A stretch of DNA of 64,000 bases from Pohlia nutans (Eukaryota; Streptophyta; Bryopsida; Bryales; Mniaceae). The translations under genes and the position numbers were made by a program. Position 1 is the first letter of the stretch; each line of letters opens with the position of its first letter. The stretch covers positions 10,879,811-10,943,810 of the forward strand of contig CM040085.1 of NCBI GenBank assembly GCA_022496805.1, written 5' to 3'. A model generated the notes under the pieces. That model saw only the letters and a program-made list of their open reading frames with translations. It was not told the DNA's origin and made no database searches. Below, piece by piece: positions 33,903-45,296 of this stretch.

Positions 33903-34841
33903 GTCATTGCACTACCAGGCAGCAGAGTGGAACTTGACACCATTCTGGAGCTTATTTGATTAAATGAAGATGCTTCAAGAGTGGTTCTCATGGCATCGTT
34001 TAGCTCTTCTACCTTGGCCTGCTCAATCGCGTGTGTTTTGAATCCCATTGAACACATTTGGTCAATTCTCAAATGGAGATTCAATTGATATGAGAGACCT
34101 CCAACTGGATTGATAGGATTGTCGGACCGTGTGGTAGATGTTTTCCACTCTATTACTCCAGATGATTGCAGGAGGCTTGTAGAAAGTATGCCACATAGAA
34201 TTGCAGCTGTAAAAGCAGCAAAAGAGAGGTGGACAAATTATTGATGGATCATTTTTCACGGGTTGGCAAAATTGATCAAATGCATGGGTGGACTTTGGAC
34301 TTTTCTCAGTCTTTTGTACAGCTCTAATTCGAAGGCTTTTTTCTCTAATATATACTATATACTATATATTGCATAGTATGTTAATTAAATTACCAGTTCC
34401 AGTTTCATGTGTTTATTTTTCGTCCAGAATGGATTAAATGAAGTGTTTGCAAACATCTGATCAGTTTTGACAGTCACTGCAGCAGTATGGCATACAGTGA
34501 TGACTGGTGAGAACTCAACCATTTGTATATTGAGATTATATAAAAGCTGAACATCACCTGTACTTCTCTCACTTTCCATCAATACTCTCTTTGTGTTGGA
34601 CTTTATTGTGGCATGTTCAATTGTTCAACTCAAGGGTATCCTCAATGTCCATAAATGCACTGGCTGTTAGTGGGAGCATTGAAAAAACACTTCACATTTT
34701 TCTCTTTTCTTTTTGGCAGCATTCAATTTCCATCTTACACAAAACAATGACACGTTCTGTAGTTGCACACTTTATCTATACATACTTATCCTAAGAATCT
34801 GTCATGTTTTGCACACCCATGATTCCATAACTTTTAAGGTA
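33903..34841. other. Spacer downstream of the unknown gene
   Basis: This will hold the 3' UTR. Positions 33903-34260 remain moderately GC-rich but no continuous frame or splice-consistent exon was found. Confidence 0.3.
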
Positions 34842-35016
34842 GAGGGCTCCAAAACCAACAGGGTTCTAATTCCAACAGAATCTAGGCACAATAGATAGCT
34901 TATCATTTTGGTCAACATTCAATAAGAGCTCTATAATGTGCTTAGATTTGTGTTCTAAAATAAATGCATGGTCTAGATTCTGTTGGAATTAGAACCCTGT
35001 TGGTTTTGGAGCCCTC
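34842..35016. mobile_element. MITE with 44-bp perfect inverted repeats
   Basis: The arms start GAGGGCTCCAAAACCAACAG and read identically in reverse complement from the other end (34842-34885 and 34973-35016). The flanks are TA on each side, so this is probably a Tc1/mariner-class MITE. The perfect arms suggest a young insertion. Confidence 0.78.
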
Positions 35017-35018
35017 TA

Positions 35019-37989
35019 TATTACATGATGTCCAGTTGTGAAAAAATGTGTTGGTGCACCTAAAAGGCAACGTCATTATAGGAAACACATTTATGATTAC
35101 ATTTCTATACAACTTTAAAAACAAATACCCCATGTTAGACTTCCATCAAACTATCCAAGTAGCAAACTTAGTTGTCATATGCAAGATTGTGCATATAACA
35201 TGATTCTATCACTGCACAATTTATTTTCTATATTTGGTCTTCTGGATAGTACAATCACGGATATTTAACATGATGTAGTGATCACTTGGAAATTTATGTT
35301 TGAGGTTAAGTGTTTTTTAAAAAGAAAGAATAAATTTAATAAATTTAAAAGACAAGCTATTCCTTGAACCTCCGAAAGACCAACTTTTTTCAAATATAGT
35401 TAGACAATTTTTAGTGCAATTTGACATTGTAAATATTTTTAAAATTTCAATTTAATTCATATTTTAACTACCATAGTTGGTTGTCGGGATTGGCAAAAAA
35501 TAATTATAAAATGAGAACCCCAAATCTTGAGGAATTTTTTTTCAAAAAAAAATGTATGGTGGAAAACACGATCTTATAGAATATCCATAAAATTTAACAA
35601 TTGTTGAAAAGAAATTTTCTAAAAAGTCAATCATTTTGCATGACCTACCAACTTTGACAGTTGAGTACGGTATACGAAACCACGTACAATTTCTATGAAT
35701 ATGAAAATTTTCAAATGGTTTTATGAGAACATGTAATAACTGTGATTTTATGTTAGAGATAGTTGTCATTGGAAGGACCTCACAATAAGTTTTTAAGGAA
35801 ATCCATTATGTATTAAATGTTTTCAAATACATGTGACTTCTTGCCGTTTGGACTACGACCAATATTTTTAGGGCTTTTTTTATTGGCTCTGTCCTTTAGG
35901 GCAGAGACTTTCTAATGCCACCCCATCAACGCTAGCCTCAAAAGTCCAATTTGCTATCTACGACCCTTTTCACATTGACGCTTGTTAGTATCCTTCTTCA
36001 TTCATCAAACATTTTCATTCATTTGTGACTGTTGAAATGACTTGCAGACAACTAGATTCAGATTTAGATCTAGATCATACTGGTATCGCGCTTATATACA
36101 AACACTTGGTCTCTCGCTTCTCATCTTGTCTTTTCATCTTGTCGTGGATCAAAGAGTATTGTCGTTCTCAATTGGTTGTGAGTTTTGGGTTTCTAGCATG
36201 CTTCTTGGAGTTCTTACAGAAGCACAATGGGGAACAGAAGAAGCTTGAGGAGCTTCGCGAGTAGATTCATAATGAGCGGGAGAAATCAGACTTCTATCTC
36301 ATGCAAGAGCAGGCCGGTCCGGTCTCGTACGTGCTTCTTTCGACCTCGTGCTTTTGTTTATCTCGCTCTGTTACTTCAGGTTATTTTTTTGTAAGCTCCT
36401 CGAGGTTTGGCAAATATGACGAGAAACAAGATTCCGTGTGCGAGAAGCTTTGTATATTTTAGTTCTATATTTTAGGGTTTTCTTCCATGTTCATTTCTTC
36501 GATTTTGCTTGTGTATAATTTATTTAGGTTTTTTTCTTGTTGCGTTGCTTTAGGATTTTTACTTCATGAGCTCTTCTCTGTACACGGAGGTTTGGTAAAT
36601 GTGACAAGAAACGAGTGTCTGTGTGAAAGGAGCTTCGTAGTTGTGTATTTTAAGGTTTATTTCGTTGGAGCTAGTGTAAGTAAAAGATTCTCCCTTTATG
36701 TCATATACAAGTTTTTGAGTGGGACAAGTGACTAATAACACTTTTACTATTATAATTTTTTTGTTATTTTTTAGAATAATGTTAAAGTATAGTTCATGAT
36801 GTTTCCGAAATGCTAAAATACATTTAATTTGAACAAGATATGCAAAAGTTATGAGCTTTTATGTTTTTGGTGATTTTAAAGTCAAAATCTACAAATTTCA
36901 ATTTTAACCCTGGACTGTCGAATATAATTTTTTGCAATTTAGCTCATTTTGAAAAATAAACCATTTTGCCAGAAGTTCCCTCTCTTTGTTGCTTTCTTTG
37001 CCTGCACCGTACCGCCTTCACGCACAATTGCTCTCCCAATCCCTCATCATCTGATCCCATTGCACCAACCCAACAGATCTCGACCAGAAATGAACAGAAC
37101 CAACACTCCCACAAAAAAGAAAGTTGACACTAAATTTCAGCAAGAAACTTACAGAAGAATCCAATACAACAGAATTGAAGAAGCAACTAAAATTTAAAAC
37201 CACACATATCGAATGAGCAACAAGACGATAATTAATAAGGAGAGGAGTTACCCTCACTGATCTAGTTCTTAGTGTGAAACACCGATTGCCGAAATGCGAC
37301 GCTGCAATTGCTGCTCCATTCCTCATCGCAACAAGAAACAAAGAAAACATTGAAAAAATGAAGTAGAAACAAATGCATAGCTTGCAAGTACACCCACCGC
37401 CCTCAACCCTGTAGCGAACAAGTGGCAGATGGCATCGCAAGCAATGACAAAACCTAAACCGCAGTGAATGTAGAAGCTAGCGAACAAGGCGGAAGCGTTA
37501 ATGCAGAAGCTGATGAAGATAGAATGAAGGTGGGAAGGAAGCTCCAGCCTGACCCGTGCAAGTGGCGAGACCTGTGGCTGTAGGGACGTGAAAGGGACGA
37601 TGAGCTGACAATCCAACCCCAAGCCCGTACTCACATAGAAGGCCAACTGGCTTCTTTCCGTGTCACATTAACGCCCAGGTGGCATAACAGACGTGTTTTC
37701 TTTCCATTTTCCAACACAACGAGTTCGTCAATAGCCTTGATTAGAAGAGAAGAAAAGAGAAGAGAAGAGAAGAGAGGAATCACAAACCCTACCAAACCAC
37801 CAATTCAAGTGACCAAATTGATGATTTCGGAGAGAAAATGAACCTCTTGAAATACTAAACAAAACAACCAAAAAACGCGGCCCGCGACCAAAAATCCCAC
37901 CAATCACGCGAAAATTGGATTTAGACCCCCGGTCTTACGAACCGTATAACTTCCGGAAGCTCTTAGTTGGCAATCCTATCTTTATTAGG
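35019..37989. other. AT-rich spacer without a convincing gene
   Basis: Several short frames exist but none has a domain or splice support. A purine microsatellite (AGAAG-type) lies near 37744-37778. 37250-37650 is more GC-rich and could contain an unrecognised exon on the minus strand. Confidence 0.3.
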
Positions 37990-39200
37990 TTAACCTCTAA
38001 AGGACCAAGTGTCCTAACTAGGACATTTAGAGAATCGGGTAGGTTCCGGTGAACACATTTTTAATTGAATTTTGAAGGAAATTTAATAGTAGATTCCCCA
38101 ATTTGCCACGAAAATGGGGATTCTGTTTTTTTTTGAATTCCGACACCGTATGTGAAAGTTATGAGGGGAAATGTGTTTTTTTCGGAAGAAAGGGCAGCGG
38201 GGCAGTAGAGAAATAGTTGAATTTTAGGAGGGGGCAACAAGATGGGCGGCGTGTGGAAAATGGGGTGGACTGTAGGGGGCAGAAGACCACCCCGTTTTCC
38301 AAACTTATAAAAAAAGTTAAAAATAATATATTTTTTTAATTTAAAATTATTTTTTATAAATAAAAATTATTATTTTAAACTGAAAATTATTATTTTAAAT
38401 TAAAATTATTATTTTAAACTGAAAGTTCAATTTCATAATTAAAAATATTATTTTAAATTTTAAATTTTAAAATCATTTTTAAAAATAAAAAATAAAAATC
38501 GTCCAATGAGGGACTGCCACGTGGCAGTGTACCTTGAGAGTTAGTGGGGTCATGAACATTGGAATGGGTTGGCACTTCAATTCCCTTCCTCCACCCTTTA
38601 TTTCCCCCCTAACCCCCAAAATTCTTAGAAAATGTGCTACATGTTTTCTAAAACTTGGAGATTTATTTTTTTTTCAAATTTTTTTTCGCCATTCTGTAGA
38701 GGGTGGAATGTACTTGTGTTTCACCGCTCGGATTCGTATTTTAAATAAAGAAAGTCGAAAATATTGCAATTCCAAAAACATATAGTCTTTTCTGAACTTT
38801 TAAACCCCCAACAAGTGCAAGGTGTTATTCAACATCCTAAACATCTCCAAACGCAACGAAAATTGGTACACAACTAAGTAACATCATATAGAATGTGAAA
38901 GTGAAGTGCGACAAGTTTCGGTAGTGAGGTTTTTTTGATGTAGCCATGGTCAAACGCATCTCAAATTTTCGGGCATGTGTTTTTTTGGGGTGTTTTTTTC
39001 CATCAAACGCAATTATCTTGCAATCCGTGCGGTCAAAATCATCGAAATTTGTTGTGTATGTTTTTCAAATAGTTTACGAACAAGATCTTACGATTAGAAG
39101 GTAAAAAATAACATTTTTTTGGATTTTTTGCATGGGGGAGTAAAAATGGCAGCATTGGAGTGTTTTTGGAGGAAAAACACTCCGGTCCTTTAGGGGTTAA
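37990..39200. mobile_element. piggyBac-like nonautonomous element, 1.2 kb
   Basis: It starts TTAACCTCTAAAGGACCAAG and ends GGTCCTTTAGGGGTTAA, so its termini resemble family B. The interior contains an AT-only stretch at 38300-38500 and no transposase frame. It is the largest TTAA-bounded element here. Confidence 0.6.
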
Positions 39201-41563
39201 TTGAGGAAAAAACCCAATTAACTCCAAACCCTAATTTACTGCTGCACAAAAAATATAACTTTCTAAATATAGTTTGGATTGACAAACGGATTTTTTCGAT
39301 AGATTCAGAAGGCCAAAATTAGCCTAGAGAGACTATTCACGGGTTAAAAGTCAATTTTAAAAACCGATTTTACCCCATTTTAACATTTTACTGCCTGTAG
39401 GATTACCACCAGTTGATAGATGTAACTTTTGCTCCAATTGATTTTATTATTGATCTCCAAAGGCTTCTTTTAGTAGAAAACGCCTTTTGTAAACCTCCAA
39501 TCGGACTCTCGGTTGGTCTTGTGTGATTCTGGCTAACTTTTTGACATTTTCGCGGAATTTACAACAAGATATTGGTTTTTTAAAAAACAGAGTTCCCTAA
39601 TTCCGGTGATTCCCAAATTTGGCCATCCTAACCAAAGTACCTAAAGGTTCTTGTAACAATTTTTTGACCAATTTAGCACCATCCGTTTATTTTTTATGAA
39701 TTTTCAAAGCATATTTACAGTCTATAGTATTTGCGTTTTACCCTTTGTAATTATGCAAAAAACTCTACAACTTTATTGGGAGTTCTCCAAGTTTATTCTC
39801 AACCTTTTAAAAGGGCTTTTACTATCCCATTTTTCTTCTACCTTTTATTAAATAAATTACCAACTAATTAAAATGGTAATTAATCATAAACTCCTTCTAA
39901 TATCTTATTTCTTGTTACACTTTTACCTTAGAGGCATTCTCCCTATAAAGGACTCAAAAGACGTTAAATTAGTTATGACTTAGAGTAATTTTATCTCAGT
40001 CGTTGATTAAATTATTAATGTCCACAACATTCTTTTTTTATGTAAAAAATTATAAATATAACTACTTTTTTACTATAACTTCACATTTTTACGAGAAAAT
40101 CATCAAAATAGGTAAAAAAACCCCTTATTTACACTTCCCAACTTTTTTCCCACATTTGTTTACTATTTTTTCATTTGTTTACGTAAACACAGTAATATTT
40201 ACAAAAAAAAAAAAAAATTGTAACTTTGAGCACCAAGTGTCGACTTGACAACTCACAGTTAGCTACATATAGAGGTTTTTTTTTTCTAAACTCCAGTTTT
40301 GTTTGTTGTATATATTAGAGTTCAAGCTAACATTCTGTTTTTATTTTTATTAACTTACTTTTGAAAATATTTTTGGACTTGCACGACATGATTTTCATCA
40401 ATCCACTTTGAGTCAATGACTTTAACTGTGGAACTTTGGTGTTAGTCCGATTCTAGAGTCATTGTTTTTGTGTATCTTGTGATTTTGTGAAGTGCCGTGT
40501 AGTGAATCTTTTACGGATTTTGGTAAGAATTTGACGAGGTTTGGCAGAGGTGGAGATGTTTAAGCTATTTTGTTGATGTTGTTACAGTGGACTGCTTGGT
40601 GGTTTTGTTGTTGAGTCGACGTAATTTTGGAATTGCAAGAACTTGTTTAGGAGCAGTTGGAGTTTTTGTACGATTCTGGTCTTCAGGTTGGGAAAGTTGC
40701 GCAAGAGGATGCTTTCCTTATTTTTGTGTACAGTTTGGCACCATGTTCTGTAAACTCTCTAGCCTCTTTAGTCTGAATGCTTGAGGTCCCGAAAGAATAA
40801 CTATAACATAATTTGAATTTAGTATGGCAATTGTTCGAGAATGTCATTTTAGTGAAGGCTAAATCAAAGACACCTAGGTGTAGTTGATACAAGGGTTTAG
40901 ATTCTTGGAGCTTCAACTTCGGTGCTCTCTCTTCAGAAGAAGACAATTTTGTGTGGTGCTTTCTTAATTCTTTGTTTTGTCAATTTAAACTCTTGCAGGT
41001 AGCAGCTAACCATGGTGCACTTTTTGCCGGGAAGAAACCTATTTCATAAAAAACCAACATAGCTAGATATTGTGTTTCAGTGACTTTACGCTTATCTTTA
41101 ATGGATGCAACTTATTCCTATTTTCATTATGCAAGCGGTGGAAAACATATATGTAAATGAGCAATTGCGTTTGTTGGCATATGAACTGGTCAGAGAAAGC
41201 CGGTAAACTTCTGGCTATGGTCTTGTTCCAAGGTGGTCAAGGCAGTAGGTAAATTATTTTTCTCCTTTTCAGCTTTTTTCCTATACCACTGTAGGTCTGA
41301 TAAGAAGAAAGAATGACTCGTGATGTGAGTGGTCTATTTTTCTCCACAATATTGAATGGAAGGAAATTTTATGTTGCGCCAATATTGATGTTGCTGCCCC
41401 TATGTATAGACCAATTATACTGGCGAGATATGCTCTAGGTGCATGAATTATATTTACATGCTTGGAAGAGGTGCTAAAGCATGGGGATGTATGTAAGCTT
41501 TCATTTAGTGAATAAATTTAGGTTTTCTGTTCTATAGGAATTTTTGCCAAATATCAAGAAAAA
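39201..41563. other. AT-rich spacer
   Basis: No gene, structured repeat or clear transposon terminus was recognised. Confidence 0.3.
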
Positions 41564-41992
41564 TTGAATGATACTCCTATTTATTCATGTATTTGTTGTG
41601 AGGAATTAAATTTTCTTTCAAAATCTACTTTAATCAATGAAAAGATTGTAAATTTTTTTAATGATTTGTTGCATTCTAATTTACAATTAACAATAGAAGA
41701 TAAAACATATGTATGTAATTTTTGTTTCAATTTGATTAAAAAAGTTTCAGTTCCTAAATATTGTGTTCGACATAATATCTTTAAAAATTCTATTATTGCA
41801 TCCGTGAATAAACTTACAGTATTAGAAGAAAGATTAATATCTCCATGTCTTGCATTTGCACAAATTCATAAACTATACAATTATGGACAATATAAATTAC
41901 ACAGAAGTATTATAAATGTGCCTGCAAATATTAATCAAACTCAATATTTGCTTCCACGTTTACTTGAAGATGGAACAACAATTGGAATATTA

Positions 41993-42218
41993 CTATCAAG
42001 GACAAAAAATCATTAAATTCAAATAATTATGAAACTAATACAAGGTTCCAACATGGTATGCATAGATGGAGTTGACAAGACTAATTGTCTTGTCAACATT
42101 TCTGGCATTTAGCCTTTCACAAGATTGATTGTAACTTCCAAAACTAATTCTAAACCTAAACCTATTCTTAAACCTAACCAAAATCTAATCTTGAACTAAC
42201 CTAAAGGTATCCGTGACA
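41993..42218 (-). repeat. 3' LTR of the Ty3 element
   Basis: On the minus strand it starts TGTCACGGATAC and ends CCTTGATAG. It contains a palindrome GTTGACAAGAC/GTCTTGTCAAC. Confidence 0.9.
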
Positions 42219-42231
42219 TCACCTCCCCTCT
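42219..42231 (-). other. Polypurine tract of the Ty3 element
   Basis: The minus strand reads AGAGGGGAGGTGA immediately before the 3' LTR, the expected plus-strand primer. The last codons of the chromodomain region overlap it. Confidence 0.8.
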
Positions 42232-45052
42232 AGCGACGAGTTCCAAGAGGAGCAAATTTTGGTTTTTTAGGATATTTTTTATGGAAACTAGCAATTTTTA
42301 TAGAAGCATTTTGAAGATTTGATGCAAGCTCCCATGTACGTTCACTTATGTCATAACCCTTCTAATGAACAAGATATTCTAAATGGTTTCTTTTTATTTG
42401 AGAGTCTAATATCTCTTCTACTTCATATTCCTAGTTGTTGTTAACTTCAATTGGTGGAGGGGGTGGTAAAACTCTCCCTTGAATTGTATTTTTGTAATAT
42501 GGTTCCAATAGAGAAACACGAAAAACAAGGTGAATTTTCATAGCACTTGGAAGTTTTAAGCGGAAAAAAACATGGTTGATTTGTTTAATAATTGGAAATG
42601 GTCCTAGTCTTTGGTAGTCAAGTTTTTTAGATGGCCTCGTAGTTTGAATATTACGTCGAAGAAGCCAAACTTGATCTCCAACTTTGAATGTAGGTTGTAC
42701 TTTGCGACGAACATCTGCATATTTTTTATAATGATCTTGAGCTTGTTGAAGTTGGAATCTGAGTTCATTATGAATGGCAGCCATGTGACCTACAAGGTCT
42801 TCATCTGCTGGACTTCCAACCATCTTTACTTGAAACAGGTCTCCTTTAGCATGTTGACCATAATTTGAAAAAAAAAGAGTTTGCTTCCTTGATGAATGCA
42901 AGGTATTATTATAAGCAAACTCTGCCAATGGTAAAAGATCTTTCCAATCATCTTGATAGTAATTAATAGTGCAACGTAAATATTGTTCTAGGATTTGGTT
43001 TACCCGTTCAGTTTGCCCATCAGTCTTAGGATGATAAGCTGAAGAAAGATTAATTTTGACTTTTAAAAGTTCAAAGAATTTTTTCCAAAACTTTGAAACA
43101 AATTGTGGGCCTCGATCAGAGATAATATCATTAGGAAGACCGTGGATACGATAAATGTTGTCTTCAAATAATTTTGCAGTTTCTTCACCAGTAATTGATT
43201 TTTTACAAGGTATAAAATGTAACATTTTGATAAAACGGTCAACTATTACAATAATAGAATCAAAATTATGTGAATTCGGAAGATCAGTAATGAAATCCAT
43301 TGATAATGATGCCCAAGGTCTTTCTGGAATAGGTAGTGGCTGCAAAAGTCCATGTGGGCGATGGCGTGTACATTTAGGACGGGAACAAATATTACATGAT
43401 TTGATATAATCTTTTACAAATTTCCACATTTGTGGCCACCAATAGTCTCTTGATATTAATTCAAGTGTTTTGTTATACCCAAAATGTCCAGCACTTGGAA
43501 AATCGTGACGTGCCTGAAGAATTTGGAGTCTTGAAGTTCCGGGAGGAACATATAATAAGCTTTTATAAAATAATAATTCATCTTTAAATTCAAAATTCTT
43601 GCCCCCCTCAATTCCAATTGTGTTTTTACATTTTTTACAAGAGGATCTTGTTTAAGGATTTTTTTAATTTCTTCAATAAGTGGACAATTTTTTAAAATAA
43701 AGGTGACTAACAAATGAACGCTCAAATGTTCAGGTCTTAGAATGATGGTTTTTTGTTGATTGTATATTTCATCTCCTTCTTTAGGGGCAAGGTAAGAACG
43801 ACGTGATAAAGCATCAGATTTTCCTTGTTGGTTACCAGGTCGATAAGTAATAATGAAGTCAAATCTTGATAAAGACATACTCCAACGAGCATGACGTCGA
43901 TTTAAAACCTTGGCAGTCATAAAATATTCCAAATTTTTGTGGTCTGTATAGACGATGATTTGATGTTGAGCACCTTCCAAAAAATGACGCCAAATTTCAA
44001 AAAAAGCCACAATTGCTAATAATTCTTTATCATGAATTTCATAATTAATTTCTGGTGCGGTAAACTTTCTAGAATAGAATGCAACTGGATGAAGATAATC
44101 ATCGTCACCATATTGAGATAGGATAGCTCTAAATGCATAATCTGAGGCATCAATTTCTAAAAAGAAAGGTTTGGTAAAATCAACATGCATCAAAACAAGT
44201 GCAGTAGAAAAAGCTATTTTAAGCTTATCAAAAGCTTCTTGTGTTTGATCATTCCAAGTAAAAGTTTATTTGCCAGTGAGACGTGTCAATGGTGCTGCAA
44301 TTTTAGAGTAGTCTTTAATAAAAATTCTATAAAAGTTAGCAAAACCGAGGAAACAATGCACATCACGAAGAGTAGAGGGTATTGCCCACTCAACAATAGT
44401 TTGTACTTTTTTAGGATCCATTGGTACACTATATGGAGAGAGTATATCCCACCCACTCTACTTGATATTGGTGAAATTCACATTTTTCTAATTTTGCATA
44501 AAGGCCCATTTCTCGAAGTTTTTGTAAAATCAAACGGACATGTTTTTCATGGTCTTCTTCATTGTTTGAAAAAATCAAAATGTCATCAAGATAGATTACC
44601 ACAAAGTTATCAAAATATTCCCGGAAAATGTCATTCATCATATGTTGAAACATGGCAGGGGCATTAGTTAATCCAAATGGCATAATAAGATACTCAAAAA
44701 GACCATACCTTGTTCGAAAAGTTGTCTTCCATTCGTCACCTTCTTTAATGCGTATTAAATTGTAAGTTCCCCGCAAATCAATTTTTGTATAAATTTTAGC
44801 ATCTCCAACACGATCACCATTAAATTTCTCTAGAAGGCTCAATTTAGGTGCTTTGTAATTTGTTCTTTGAGATGTTGCAGGATCAAGTTGTTCTTGAAAT
44901 CCATCTTCCTTGTAAGACATTGGAATCGCTTGAGGTTCTTGTAATTTCTTCATAGCTTCACGAAGTTGTTCAATTTCTGATTTTAAATCTTCTACATATG
45001 CCTTGCTGGTTGCAACTTGATTGTCTTCATTTGCTATCTTCACCACAAACAA
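42230..45052 (-). pseudogene. Gag-Pol remnant: RT, RNase H, integrase and chromodomain
   Basis: From the 5' end: a gag-like start with a coiled-coil segment (45052 on) fuses in frame to the middle of RT, then IYLDDIL (RT active site), then a break near 44429. RNase H follows (EIDASDYAFRAIL, YTDHKNLEYF; 44193 on). Integrase begins at 43429 and shows its three catalytic positions in MDFITDLP, SDRGPQF and TDGQTERVNQ, then the GPY/F module (KLDYQRLGPF). After an in-frame TAG at 42431 the reading continues as a chromodomain (EYEVEEILDSQIKRNHLEYL, KGYDISERTWE), with a second TAG at a position usually Trp. The protein is not functional as a whole. Confidence 0.88.
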
Positions 45053-45058
45053 GGAATC

Positions 45059-45069
45059 AGTCTTGTCAA
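45059..45069 (-). promoter_or_regulatory. Primer-binding site, apparently self-priming
   Basis: One base inside the 5' LTR the minus strand reads TTGACAAGACT. The same LTR carries the exact complement, AGTCTTGTCAA, at 45160-45150. If transcription starts there, the RNA's first 11 bases pair with this site, as in Tf1/sushi elements. I see no match to a tRNA 3' end. Confidence 0.6.
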
Positions 45070-45070
45070 A

Positions 45071-45296
45071 CTATCAAGGACAACAAATCATTAAATTCAA
45101 ATAATTATGAAATTAATACAAGGTTCCAACATGGTATGTATAGAAGGAGTTGACAAGACTAATTGTCTTGTCAACATTTTTGGTATTTAGCCTTTCACAA
45201 GATTGATTGTAACTTCCAAAACTAATTCTAAACCTAAACCTATTCTTAAACCTAACCAAAATCTAATCTTGAACTAACCTAAAGGTATCCGTGACA
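45071..45296 (-). repeat. 5' LTR of the Ty3 element
   Basis: Same length and ends as the other LTR. The putative U3 is about 136 bases and R-U5 about 90, if the start is at the AGTCTTGTCAA. Confidence 0.9.

Larger units (their letters stand above)
41993..45296 (-). mobile_element. Ty3/gypsy chromovirus-type LTR retrotransposon, internally deleted
   Basis: Two 226-bp LTRs (about six differences by eye) flank a 2.85-kb interior, with a 4-bp ATTA duplication (41989-41992, 45297-45300). It sits in the Helitron frame; removing it with one ATTA restores that reading. The primer-binding site, purine tract, RT, RNase H, integrase and chromodomain are all identifiable on the minus strand. Gag and protease are mostly deleted. 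Confidence 0.93.

Noticed and set aside
36949..37646. Overlapping frames on both strands as a possible gene
   Set aside because: No domain, no consistent splice sites and no preferred strand.
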